DNA from: Paracraurococcus sp042666655
GTDB taxonomy: Bacteria > Pseudomonadota > Alphaproteobacteria > Acetobacterales > Acetobacteraceae
Assembly (NCBI RefSeq): GCF_042666655.1
Contig: NZ_JBHTDE010000002.1
Location: 1,052,854-1,116,853 of the forward strand
DNA: 64,000 nt
Direction: 5' to 3'
This document shows positions 1-7,766 of this stretch, one piece after another; the stretch's first letter is position 1; each line of letters starts with the position of its first letter. Below the pieces are notes generated by a model. The model had not been told where the DNA came from, did no database searches, and worked only from the letters and a program-made list of their open reading frames with translations. Both the position numbers and the translations under genes were made by a program.

Positions 1-334
1 GGAAGCGCCGCTGCGGCGCCTGCAGCCCGCCGATACTGGCCGCCAGGCCGAAGGTGTCTTCGAGCCGCCCCCAGCGGCCGCCATCGAAGGAGAGGCCGCC
101 GGAGACCGACCAGTCCCTCTCGGTGAACAGGAAATTCTGGCCGCGCCCGTCGTTCCAGCCGAGCCGGGGGAAGGCCCCCATGGTGTCGGTCTGCTGCCGC
201 TCCCAGTTCAGCGCCGCCATGGTCTTGGTGCGCCAGGCGCGGCTGGCCTCGGTATCCGCCTCGCCCGCCCGCACCGCATGCGTCAGGTCCGCATGGCGCG
301 AGGAGCGGTCGCGGCCAGGAGGAGGGAGGCGCAT
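1..334 (-). pseudogene. Truncated OprB-type carbohydrate porin fragment
   Basis: Reading the minus strand from an ATG at 334 to the window edge gives about 110 residues resembling the late-middle part of carbohydrate-selective porins (OprB family, outer-membrane beta-barrel). Recognisable pieces are LGWNDG, FLFTERDWSVSGGL and GGRWGRLEDTFGLA, corresponding to the family pattern of a barrel strand, an E-D-R-S-type segment and a WxRxxDTxGLA strand. OprB proteins are normally 400-450 residues. An in-frame TAG lies at 347-349 and the divergent gene at 475 leaves no room for the missing 250 or so N-terminal residues and signal peptide, so this is probably a 5'-truncated remnant. The rest lies outside the window. 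Family assignment is from remembered motifs, not a search. Confidence 0.5.
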
Positions 335-474
335 GAGCCCGGTGCGCTAGCGGACGCGACGCCTGGCCAGCCACCGCGCGGCGTGCGATCCGCGAAAGCG
401 TCACGCGGCAAAGGGGGTTTGACCGGCGCCGCGCCGTCACCGATCCTTGGGACTTCCCGGGAGGAATCAGCATT

Positions 475-1182
475 ATGGTCGACCGCCTCTTCACCCGCGC
501 GGACCTCGAACTGCTCCGGCGTTGGGACACGCCCACGATCTGCAACGCGATGGAGATCGTCATGCCGGCGCGGCGTGGCCGCGGCTTCACGCTGCAGCCC
601 TTCACCGCCGCCGACCCGTCGCTGCCGCCGATCTGCGGACTGGCCCGCACCGGTCAGATCCGTGCCGCCGCCCCTTCGGGCCGCAGCAAGGAACAGGACA
701 AAGCGGCCCGCATCGGCTGGTACGAATACGTGGCGGACGCCGACCTGCCGACCATCGTGGTGATCGAGGACCTGGACGAGAGCCCCGGCTTCGGCGCCTT
801 CTGGGGCGAGGTGAACAGCAACGTCCACAAGGGGCTCGGCTGCCTCGGCTGCGTCACCTCCGGGTCGTTCCGCGACCTCGACATGCTGGCGCCGGGCTTC
901 CAGATCATCGGCGGCATGATCAACCCGAGCCATGCGCATGTGCACATGGTCGATTTCGGCCGCGACGTGATCGTGCACGGCATGCCGGTGATGCATGACG
1001 ACGTGGTGCATGCCGACCGCCACGGCGCGGTGGTGATCCCGGCCGAGGCGGTGCGGCAGCTGCCGGCGGCGATCGACCTGATCACCCGCAAGGAAGCGGT
1101 GATCCTGGAGATGGCCAAGCGCGACGATTTCGATATCGGCAAGCTTAAGGATGCGCTGTCGCGGTCCGAGGATATCCACTGA
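475..1182 (+). CDS. RraA family protein (HMG/CHA aldolase-like)
   Basis: A 235-residue member of the RraA/4-hydroxy-4-methyl-2-oxoglutarate aldolase fold. Family marks are GCVTSGSFRDLDML around residues 124-137 (the conserved G-x-x-x-R-D metal/substrate segment) and the C-terminal DVVHADRHGAVVIPAE, a close match to the D-x-V-x-x-D-x-x-G-V-V-V-P signature. Members either cleave hydroxy-oxoacids with a divalent metal or, in enterobacteria, inhibit RNase E; most alphaproteobacterial copies next to catabolic genes are presumed aldolases or decarboxylases, so the true RraA role is not claimed. The start is supported by GGGAGGAAT directly upstream of the ATG at 475. A thioesterase gene follows after 63 bp on the same strand, suggesting a two-gene unit. 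Confidence 0.8.
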   Translation: MVDRLFTRADLELLRRWDTPTICNAMEIVMPARRGRGFTLQPFTAADPSLPPICGLARTGQIRAAAPSGRSKEQDKAARIGWYEYVADADLPTIVVIEDLDESPGFGAFWGEVNSNVHKGLGCLGCVTSGSFRDLDMLAPGFQIIGGMINPSHAHVHMVDFGRDVIVHGMPVMHDDVVHADRHGAVVIPAEAVRQLPAAIDLITRKEAVILEMAKRDDFDIGKLKDALSRSEDIH

Positions 1183-1245
1183 GGCGAGCCGATCGGCCGG
1201 GCGGCGCGCCGCGCGCCTGGCCGCCGCGTGGATGATGGAGCCCTG

Positions 1246-1707
1246 ATGCCGCACCAGCCCGACCTGCCGCCCGCCCTGGCGGTGGTCCGCCCCGACTGGG
1301 TGGACAACAACGGCCATATGAACATGGGCTTCTACATGGTCGTGTTCGACATCGCGACCGACCAGCTCTGGCCGAGCCTCGGGCTCGGGGCGCCGTTCCG
1401 CGCCCGCGGCCTGGCCACCTTCGCCGCCGAGGCCTGGGTGAACTACGTGCGCGAAGTGAACGAGGGCATGCCGCTGGCCTGCACCAACGAGGTGCTGGGC
1501 TATGACGGCAAGCGGCTGCTGGCGACCCACCGGATGCACCACGCCACCGAGGGCTGGCTCGCCGCCGAGAACGAGGTGCTCTACCTCTGCGTCGATCTCG
1601 GCCTGCGGCGGGTGACCCCCTGGCCGGAGGACGTGCTGGCGCGCTTCGCGGCGATGAGCACCGGCCGTCCGGGCAAGCGCCTCGCCTTGAAGCGCCGCGA
1701 TGGGTAG
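1246..1707 (+). CDS. Hotdog-fold acyl-CoA thioesterase family protein
   Basis: About 153 residues with the 4-hydroxybenzoyl-CoA thioesterase/YbgC-like hotdog pattern: VRPDWVDNNGHMNMGFYM near the N-terminus (the D-x-x-G-H-x-N motif around the catalytic Asp/Asn) followed by the predicted helix and strands, including WVNYVREVNEGMPL. Such enzymes hydrolyse acyl-CoA thioesters in the cytoplasm; carnitine-related thioesterases also look like this, and the substrate cannot be told from sequence. The ATG at 1246 is preferred over a GTG at 1228 because GGAG at 1237-1240 sits five bases before it. Probably co-transcribed with the RraA-family gene upstream. Confidence 0.8.
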   Translation: MPHQPDLPPALAVVRPDWVDNNGHMNMGFYMVVFDIATDQLWPSLGLGAPFRARGLATFAAEAWVNYVREVNEGMPLACTNEVLGYDGKRLLATHRMHHATEGWLAAENEVLYLCVDLGLRRVTPWPEDVLARFAAMSTGRPGKRLALKRRDG

Positions 1708-1843
1708 CAGTCGCGCGAGGATGCGCGCTTAGGTTTGAATTCCATCACCACCGCCCCCAGAGTCCGGTTCGGGCGGCGTGGGGATCGCGCTGCGGTCCAG
1801 GCAGGCCAAGGCCGGGCCTGCCGCCCGGATGCGCAGGGTGTGG

Positions 1844-2077
1844 ATGACAAGCGACCTTGATAGCTGCGCCAGGATCGCCTGCCCCACATGTGGGGCCGCC
1901 GGCACCGCCTTCTGGCGGAAGGATGCGCTGCGCGGGCAGGGGCGGGAATTGCTGGGCCTGACCCGGGGTTTCGTGCGGCGGCCGGGCGACCACCGGGCAG
2001 ATCCCTGCATCCTGTGTGCCGCCTGCCATGTCCCCGCCGCTGAGGGTCCCTTCCTGGCGGAGTGTTCCGGCCTCTAG
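1844..2077 (+). CDS. Small cysteine-rich (zinc-ribbon-like) hypothetical protein
   Basis: A 77-residue frame containing two close cysteine pairs, CPTCG near residue 15 and CILCAAC near residue 58, spaced as in zinc ribbons, with a basic, tryptophan-containing linker (AFWRKDALRGQGRELL). Codons in the central part prefer G/C at the third position like the neighbouring genes, which supports real coding. No clear ribosome-binding site stands out before the ATG at 1844, and a longer start at 1778 is possible. Function is not recognised; a metal-binding or small regulatory role is only inferred from the cysteines. It is convergent with pfkB. Confidence 0.4.
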   Translation: MTSDLDSCARIACPTCGAAGTAFWRKDALRGQGRELLGLTRGFVRRPGDHRADPCILCAACHVPAAEGPFLAECSGL

Positions 2078-2175
2078 CGCATCCTCGGCGTCGGCGGAAA
2101 CGCGCCAGCGTGATCTTCTCGAGCGAATTCATTGGCCGGGGACCGCGGCGCGTTTTCCGTCGGGGCGATCTTGCT

Positions 2176-3114
2176 CTAGGCCGGCGGCAACTCGCCGATC
2201 TGCCGCCGCAGCGCCTCGACATCCTCGGCCCGCGGTTTCGCCGTGCCCGGCCGCATCACCGCCGCGGCGCCGCAGGCCATGCCCCAGGCGAAGGCCTCGC
2301 GCGGGCTCTCGCCCTGCGCCAGCTTCCAGACCATCGCCGCGAGGAAGCTGTCCCCGGCGCCGACCGCGCCCAGCACCGGCACGTCGAGCGCCCGCAGCCG
2401 CAGGATGCCGCCCGGCTCGGCCAGCAGCGCGCCCTCATGCCCCAGCGAGACGGCGCAGAGCGCCGCACCGCCTTCCCGCACCAGCGCCAGCGCCGCCTCG
2501 TTCAGCGCCCGCGGCGTGCCGAGCGAACGGCCGACCATCGCCTCGAACTCGCCGCGGCTCGGCTTGATCAAGGCGAGGCCGTGGCCGATGGCCGCCTTCA
2601 GCGGTGGGCCGGACGTGTCCAGCACGAGGTGCCGGCGCTGCCGTGCCGCCAGCTCGGCGACGCGGACGTAGAAATCCTCCGGCACGCCGCGCGGCAGGCT
2701 GCCGCTGGCGACGATCCAGTCGCCCGGCTCGGCTTCCAGCACCGCGAGCGCCGCGCCCCATTCGGCCTCGGAGACCTCTGGCCCCTCCGGCACGAAGCGG
2801 AACTCGTTGCGGGTCGAAAGGTCGTTGACCGTGTGGCACATGCGGGTGCTGCCGGCGATCGGGATGCCGTGGCGCGGCACGCCATCGGCCGCCAGCAGCT
2901 CCTCCAGCAACGCGCCGGCCAGGCCGCCGGTCAGGATGACGGCCAGCGTCTCGGCGCCCAATTCGTGCAGCACGCGGGAGACGTTGACGCCGCCGCCGCC
3001 GGCGTCGAAGTGCTCGTTTCGCGTGCGGTTCTTGCGGACCGCGCGGATCATGTCCGCATCGGCCGAGATGTCGACGCTGGGGTTGAGCGTCAGGGTGACG
3101 ATGCGGGAGGCCAT
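2176..3114 (-). CDS. pfkB: PfkB-type 6-phosphofructokinase / hexose-phosphate kinase
   Basis: A 312-residue ribokinase-fold sugar kinase. The N-terminus IVTLTLNPSVDIS, the FDAGGGGVNVSRVL substrate loop around residues 36-49, the ASGSLPRGV segment and the ATP-binding/catalytic VGAGDSFLAAMVW near residue 250 all match PfkB-type phosphofructokinases; the catalytic base is the Asp of GAGDS. The E. coli PfkB order of motifs and length (309) agree. It would phosphorylate fructose-6-phosphate, though 1-phosphofructokinase and tagatose-6-phosphate kinase are close relatives. The phosphate acyltransferase gene lies 86 bp upstream in the same orientation, so the pair may link sugar phosphate and acyl-phosphate metabolism. 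Confidence 0.82.
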   Translation of the reverse strand: MASRIVTLTLNPSVDISADADMIRAVRKNRTRNEHFDAGGGGVNVSRVLHELGAETLAVILTGGLAGALLEELLAADGVPRHGIPIAGSTRMCHTVNDLSTRNEFRFVPEGPEVSEAEWGAALAVLEAEPGDWIVASGSLPRGVPEDFYVRVAELAARQRRHLVLDTSGPPLKAAIGHGLALIKPSRGEFEAMVGRSLGTPRALNEAALALVREGGAALCAVSLGHEGALLAEPGGILRLRALDVPVLGAVGAGDSFLAAMVWKLAQGESPREAFAWGMACGAAAVMRPGTAKPRAEDVEALRRQIGELPPA

Positions 3115-3200
3115 ATGCAGCGGAGGCTAAGGGCTTCCCGCTGCGCCGCAAACGAAAAAGCGCACCCGGCCCGGGCGTTCCGGTCGCGCGCGCCGCGGCG

Positions 3201-4160
3201 TCAGTCGTCGCCGTGCTTGGTGATGCGCATCGCGGTCGCCAGCTTCATCACCGCGCAGGAGGCCAGCCGTGCCCGCGCACCCTCGGCCCGGCTGGTCAGG
3301 GCGATCGGCACCCTGGCGCCGACCACGATGCCGGCGCTCTCGGCGCCCGCCAGGTATTGCAACTGCTTGGCCAGCATGTTGCCGGCGGTGAGGTCGGGGA
3401 CCAGCAGGATGTCCGGGTCGCCGGCCACCGGGCTGGTCAGGTTCTTGGAATTCGCCGCCTCCAGGCTGATCGCGTTGTCGAAGGCCAGCGGCCCGTCGAC
3501 GATGCCGCCCTCGATCTGGCCGCGATCGGCCATCTTCGACAGCGCCGCGGCGTCGAGCGTCGCCGGCTGCTTCGAGGTGACGATCTCCACCGCCGCCAGC
3601 ACCGCCAGCTTCGGCCGGGCGATGCCCAGCGCGTGGCAGAGATCGATCGCGTTGCGCGCGATGTCCGCCTTGGTCTCGAGGTCCGGGGTGATGTTGATCG
3701 CCGCGTCGGTCACCACCAGCGGCTTGTGGTAGCGCGGCACGTCGAGGATGAAGCAGTGGCTGATGCGCCGTTCGGTGCGCAGCCCGCCGTCGCGCGCCAC
3801 CACGGCGGCCATCAGCTCATCCGTGTGCAGGCTGCCCTTCAGCAGGGCGCCGGCGCGGCCTTCCCGCACCAGGGCCACGGCGCGCTCGGCGGCGGCATGG
3901 CTGTGCGGCACGTCCTCGATCAGCGCGCCGGCCAGGTCGATCCCGGCGGCCGCGGCGGCGGCGCGGATCTTCCTCGCCGGGCCGACCAGGATGGGCAGGA
4001 TCAGCCCGGCCTCGGCCGCCTCCATCGCCCCGGCGAGGCTGGACGCATCCACCGGATGGACCACGGCGCAGGGCAGGGCCGGGCCGGCGGCCACGGCGCG
4101 GGCGATCAGCCGGGCCAGCTTGTCGTTCGAAGCCTGGCTATGGTGCAGTGCATCATTCAT
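3201..4160 (-). CDS. Phosphate acetyl/butyryltransferase
   Basis: A 319-residue PTA/PTB-family protein interconverting acyl-CoA plus phosphate with acyl-phosphate plus CoA. Family marks are LKGSLHTDELM (about residues 108-118), the RISHCFILDVPRYHKPLVVTDAAINI block and the C-terminal VPDLTAGNMLAKQL. It lacks the N-terminal MaoC-like hydratase domain that gives many alphaproteobacterial homologues the name bifunctional enoyl-CoA hydratase/phosphate acetyltransferase, so it is the single-domain form. No acetate or butyrate kinase gene is nearby, so the partner that would use the acyl-phosphate is not in this window. pfkB follows downstream on the same strand. Confidence 0.8.
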   Translation of the reverse strand: MNDALHHSQASNDKLARLIARAVAAGPALPCAVVHPVDASSLAGAMEAAEAGLILPILVGPARKIRAAAAAAGIDLAGALIEDVPHSHAAAERAVALVREGRAGALLKGSLHTDELMAAVVARDGGLRTERRISHCFILDVPRYHKPLVVTDAAINITPDLETKADIARNAIDLCHALGIARPKLAVLAAVEIVTSKQPATLDAAALSKMADRGQIEGGIVDGPLAFDNAISLEAANSKNLTSPVAGDPDILLVPDLTAGNMLAKQLQYLAGAESAGIVVGARVPIALTSRAEGARARLASCAVMKLATAMRITKHGDD

Positions 4161-4209
4161 GCCCCGTGGGTAGCCCGAAGCGGCCGTCGGGCGCCAGACC
4201 CTTCGCCGG

Positions 4210-5796
4210 CTAGGCCCGCTTGATCCCGTAGAACAGCGCCACGCCCTTCAGCATGCCCTCCAGGTCGGCCCGCAGCGCGGTCGGCGAGAAGAACTGGCCG
4301 AGCGGCACATAGGGCACCTCGGTGAAGGCGACCTGCTGCATTTCCTGGCCGATGCGCGCCTGGGCGGCCTCGTCCGGCGCCTCGAACCAGGCATTCCGCA
4401 GCTCCTCCAGCTTCGGGATGCTGGGCCAGCCGAAGATGGCGGCGCGGCCATGGCCGCGGATCAGGTTGTTGGCGGCCGGATTCACCTGGGCGCTGCCCGC
4501 GGTGTAGCTGACCATCATGTTCCAGCCGCCCTGCGCCGGCGGGTCCTGCTTCAGGATGCGCTGGGTCACCGTGCCCCAGTCGGTCGAGACGTAGTCCAGG
4601 TTCACCCCGCCCCGGCGGAGGAAATCGCCGCAGACCTCGGCCATGGCGTTGATCACCGGGAAGTCGGTCGCGGCCAGCAGGTTGACGCGTTCGTCCCTGT
4701 AGCCCGCCTCGGCCAGCGCCCGCTTCATGCCCGCGCTGTCCAGCGGGCTGCGGAAGGCATCCAGCCCGACCTCGCTGGCCATGACCGAGCCGGGGGCGAA
4801 GAAGCCGTAGGGCGTCTTCCAGTAGGTCTTGTCGTCGCCGGCCGCCGCCGTCATCGCATCGACCTGGTTGGTGCCGCGCAGGATGGCGCGGCGCAAGGCA
4901 GGGTTGTCGAAGGGCGCGTGCAGGCAGTTGAAGCGGAGGAAGCCGATCGAGCCGTTCGGGTCGAGGATGTCGATCTTCAGCCCGCGCGCCCGCTTCAGCT
5001 GCGGCACCAGGTCGATCGCGGGTTGCTCCCACCAGTCGACCTCGCCGCGCTGCAGCGCCGCGCTGGCGGTCGCCGCATCCGGGATGGTCAGCCACTCCAC
5101 CCGGTCGAGATGCGCCACCTTGCCGCCCGAGAGGTAGCTGGCGGCCTCCTGCCGCGGGACATAGTCCGGGTTGCGCTCGTAGACGTTGCGGCTGCCGGCG
5201 ACGCGCTCGGCGGCGACGTAGCGGAACGGGCCGCTGCCGATGATTTCCGGCACCGGCTGTGAGGAGGGCAGCGACGCATGGCGCTCCGGCATGATGGCAC
5301 AGAGATGCGTGCCCACCTTGGCCATCGAATCGGCCAGCAGCGGGAAGGGCTTCTTCAGGCTGAAGACGATGCGGGTGTCATCGAGGGCGGTCAGCGCGTC
5401 GGTCTGCGCCCAGAGCGCCTGGCCGAAGGCATCTCGCGTCGCCCAGCGCTTGATCGAGGCGACGCAGTCGCGGGCCAGCACCGGGGCGCCGTCGTGGAAT
5501 TTCAGCCCCGGGCGCAGGGTGATGGTGGCGCGCCGGCCATCTTCCTCCACCACCGGCAGGCCCGCCGCCATCTGCGGCCGGGCCTTGAGGTCGGCATCCC
5601 AGCCATAGAGCGTGTCGTAGACCAGCAGCGCGTGGTTGCGGGTGACGAAGGCGACGGAGTGGATCGGGTCCAGCAGCGCCAGGTCGGCCTGCGGCACGAA
5701 GCGCAGGGTCCGGCGGCCGGGCGCGTTCTGCGCGGCAGCGATGCGGGGCGCGGCGAGCGCCGTCCCCAGGGTGGCGAGCACATCGCGGCGGCGCAT
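4210..5796 (-). CDS. ABC transporter substrate-binding protein, family 5 (peptide/nickel type)
   Basis: A 528-residue extracytoplasmic solute-binding protein. The N-terminus MRRRDVLATLGTALAAPRIAAA looks like a twin-arginine-style export signal with a cleavage site near residue 22. The body has the SBP_bac_5 pattern: ITLRPGLKFHDGAPV around residue 95, the GSGPFRYV segment, and FNCLHAPFDNPALRRAI, corresponding to the family FNxxxxPFxDxxVRxAI block. These proteins bind oligopeptides, dipeptides, nickel or glutathione; the ligand is unknown. No permease or ATPase gene accompanies it, so it is an orphan that must use a transporter encoded elsewhere or act as a sensor. Confidence 0.85.
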   Translation of the reverse strand: MRRRDVLATLGTALAAPRIAAAQNAPGRRTLRFVPQADLALLDPIHSVAFVTRNHALLVYDTLYGWDADLKARPQMAAGLPVVEEDGRRATITLRPGLKFHDGAPVLARDCVASIKRWATRDAFGQALWAQTDALTALDDTRIVFSLKKPFPLLADSMAKVGTHLCAIMPERHASLPSSQPVPEIIGSGPFRYVAAERVAGSRNVYERNPDYVPRQEAASYLSGGKVAHLDRVEWLTIPDAATASAALQRGEVDWWEQPAIDLVPQLKRARGLKIDILDPNGSIGFLRFNCLHAPFDNPALRRAILRGTNQVDAMTAAAGDDKTYWKTPYGFFAPGSVMASEVGLDAFRSPLDSAGMKRALAEAGYRDERVNLLAATDFPVINAMAEVCGDFLRRGGVNLDYVSTDWGTVTQRILKQDPPAQGGWNMMVSYTAGSAQVNPAANNLIRGHGRAAIFGWPSIPKLEELRNAWFEAPDEAAQARIGQEMQQVAFTEVPYVPLGQFFSPTALRADLEGMLKGVALFYGIKRA

Positions 5797-5987
5797 GGCG
5801 CATCCCTTCCGGTTGCGTGAAGCCCGGATGCTGCGGTGCGTGAACGCTGCCGGTCAAGCCGTCCTTGGCATGGTCATGGCCTGCCCCCGATCGCCGGGCG
5901 CCAACCGCCGGCCTGCCTGGGCTTCGCGCGACCGGTCGCGGGCGGCGTCCGGCGGCTCGGGCCGCACGGCGAACCGGCCCGCCGGTC

Positions 5988-6278
5988 CTATGCCTCGGTC
6001 ACCTGGGCAGCGGCATCCAGCGCCTCGTCCGCGCTGACCTGGAGGCTGGCGGTGACCCGCAGCCCGGTCTTGCCGCGCCGCCGGCCGATGACCGCGAAGC
6101 GCGCGCCGAACCGCGCCTTCAGCGCCGCCGCGGCGGCTTCCACCGCGCCGGCATCGTCGGCTTCCAGCACCAGGCGCACGCCGGTCGTGCCACCCAGGGC
6201 CAGGCGTGGCGCCGGCTTGGGCGAGGTGTCCTCGGGCGGGACCAAGGTGAGCGGGGGCGGGGGCTTGCGGCGGGGCAT
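5988..6278 (-). CDS. Small hypothetical protein
   Basis: A 96-residue protein starting MPRRKPPPPLTLVPPE, with a proline-rich basic N-terminal tail followed by a compact region (GVRLVLEADDAGAVEAAAAALKA) that reads like a beta-alpha-beta unit and ends in an alanine-rich helix. No family is recognised. The ATG at 6278 was chosen over longer frames because upstream residues become low-complexity translation of the intergenic hairpin region. Third-position G/C preference supports coding, but the function is unknown. Confidence 0.5.
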   Translation of the reverse strand: MPRRKPPPPLTLVPPEDTSPKPAPRLALGGTTGVRLVLEADDAGAVEAAAAALKARFGARFAVIGRRRGKTGLRVTASLQVSADEALDAAAQVTEA

Positions 6279-6911
6279 TGGGTCGCCGGGGTTGTGGGCG
6301 CGGGGCGGCTTGGCAGGCAAGCCCCGCCGGGCCGGCGGGAGGTGCCGCGGCGTTATCCCCAGGCTTCGGGACAAGCCTGGGGACAGGCTGTGAAGTACGG
6401 TCCGCAAAGCCTTGCGCCACAAGGCGGGTTCCATAGACGTTCCCGCCCGGCTCGTTGGTCATGCGGATCGCCCCTGGACAGCGGCCTGGCGGCCACGGGC
6501 GCGGCGCCTGTCGAGGCGGCAGAATGAACGAGGTCAGCGGCTTGGCGACGTGCCCGGGCGGGTTCGCGGCGGGTGGGGGAAATATCTCCGCCCGGGACCC
6601 GCGGGGGTGAGCCGGAGGCCGTCAGGTTACCCACAGCGCCGGGGGCAAGCCTGGGGGCAGAGCCAGGAAACCCTGTGCAAGGCATTGGCGGCATTCGGGT
6701 TTGTGGAGAAATTCTGAATCGACAATGATGTGCGGCGGTGGCGACACGCGGCGAAAATGCGTTTATGAAACGGAATTCCTGCCTATCAATCGACGGCATG
6801 CGCGCAAGCCCGCCGCCGCGTGCCCGTTCTGCAAGCCGCATCAACCGTCCCGGATCGGGGATCTATCCGAAGGCTGCGGCGGTGGTGGTCCACCGCCGCG
6901 CTCAGCCGGCC
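6279..6911. other. 633-bp gene-free region with hairpin and DnaA-box-like 9-mers
   Basis: No convincing gene was found between the hypothetical protein and the aldolase. The region contains a strong inverted repeat (6357-6382), a related half-site CAAGCCTGGGGGCAG at 6646-6660, and three 9-mers one mismatch from the DnaA box TTATCCACA: TTATCCCCA at 6353-6361, TTACCCACA at 6627-6635 and TGTGGAGAA (reverse of TTCTCCACA) at 6702-6710. A relatively AT-rich patch follows at about 6705-6795. This could be regulatory DNA, a replication-related site or chance; nothing here proves an origin. Confidence 0.4.
6357..6382. repeat. Perfect 10-bp inverted repeat (hairpin)
   Basis: CCCCAGGCTT and AAGCCTGGGG flank the 6-base loop CGGGAC, giving a perfect 10-bp stem. 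It sits about 80 bp before the start of the leftward hypothetical gene, so it is 5' rather than 3' to that gene. There is no adjacent T-run on either strand, so a classical intrinsic terminator is not supported. Confidence 0.6.
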
Positions 6912-7694
6912 TCAGTCCTTGTAGTCGGGCTCGCGCTTGTCGAGGATCCGCTTCAGCGCCGCGAAATGCCATTCGGCATTGGACTTGTCGCCGTATCTGG
7001 GCGCCTTGCCGCTGAACTGCGCCACCGTCTCCTGCACCACGCTGTCGGGCAGGGTGGCCAGCGGCTTGCCGGTCCACATGGCATAGAGCTGCACCTGCGC
7101 GACACGCTCGACGTAGTAGAGCCGGTCATAGGCCTCGGCGACGCTGCGGCCGACGGTGGCCACACCGTGGTTGGCCATCATCAGCACGGTCTTGTCGCCG
7201 AGGATGCCGGCCAGCCGCTCGCCCTCCTGCTCCTCGAAGGCCGGGCCGGCATAGTGCATGTCGTAGGCGGTGTGGATCATGGTGCCGACCTCGGTCTGGC
7301 CGATCGGCAGGATGCGCGGGTCCTCCAGCCGCGACAGGGCGGAGGCGAAGGGCATATGGGTGTGGAACACGGCCGCCGCGCGCGGCGCCAGGCGGTGGAT
7401 CGGCGCGTGGATGGCGTAGCAGGACCGCTCGATATGGCCCTCGCCGGCCAGCAGCGTGCCATCGTAGCCGACCTCCATGAAGGTGGAGGCGCTGACCTCG
7501 GACCAATGGGTGCCGAAGGGGATCTGGTAGTAGCGATCGTCGGCGCCGGGCACCCGCAGGGTGAGGTGGTTGAAGATGCCCTCGTGGAAGCCGTGCATCA
7601 CCGCCAGGCGATGCGCGGCGGCCAGGTCGATGCGGGCCTGCCAGCGCTGGTCGGCGAGGGAAAGTTCGGCGGATTGGTGGGTCTCGAGCGGCAT
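6912..7694 (-). CDS. Class II aldolase/adducin family protein
   Basis: A 260-residue class II aldolase-fold protein. The zinc-binding HTHMP motif (around residue 111), the N-terminal GFHEGIFNHLTLRVP segment (normally G-x-x-N-H-x-S-x-R) and the MMANHGVATVG block near residue 173 with its conserved histidine identify the family. Members include L-fuculose-phosphate aldolase and ribulose-5-phosphate epimerase; this longer form with an N-terminal extension resembles the broad adducin-like group of unknown substrate. A retro-aldol role on a sugar or hydroxy acid is plausible but unproven. It lies alone, with a large gene-free stretch downstream. Confidence 0.8.
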   Translation of the reverse strand: MPLETHQSAELSLADQRWQARIDLAAAHRLAVMHGFHEGIFNHLTLRVPGADDRYYQIPFGTHWSEVSASTFMEVGYDGTLLAGEGHIERSCYAIHAPIHRLAPRAAAVFHTHMPFASALSRLEDPRILPIGQTEVGTMIHTAYDMHYAGPAFEEQEGERLAGILGDKTVLMMANHGVATVGRSVAEAYDRLYYVERVAQVQLYAMWTGKPLATLPDSVVQETVAQFSGKAPRYGDKSNAEWHFAALKRILDKREPDYKD

Positions 7695-7766
7695 GGTGGA
7701 CGTCCCTTCGGTGGCTCTGGCGGCGATGCTAGACCCGGTTCGCCGCGACTGTCCTCCCCCACCGCA

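Noticed and set aside
4210..5796. Orphan binding protein as part of a hidden transporter
   Set aside because: Flanking genes are a phosphate acyltransferase and a small hypothetical protein; no permease-like membrane gene exists within reach, so no transporter can be claimed.
6353..6710. Calling this region the chromosome origin
   Set aside because: Near-consensus DnaA sites alone are weak, spacing is irregular and the typical flanking genes are absent; it is reported only as an observation.
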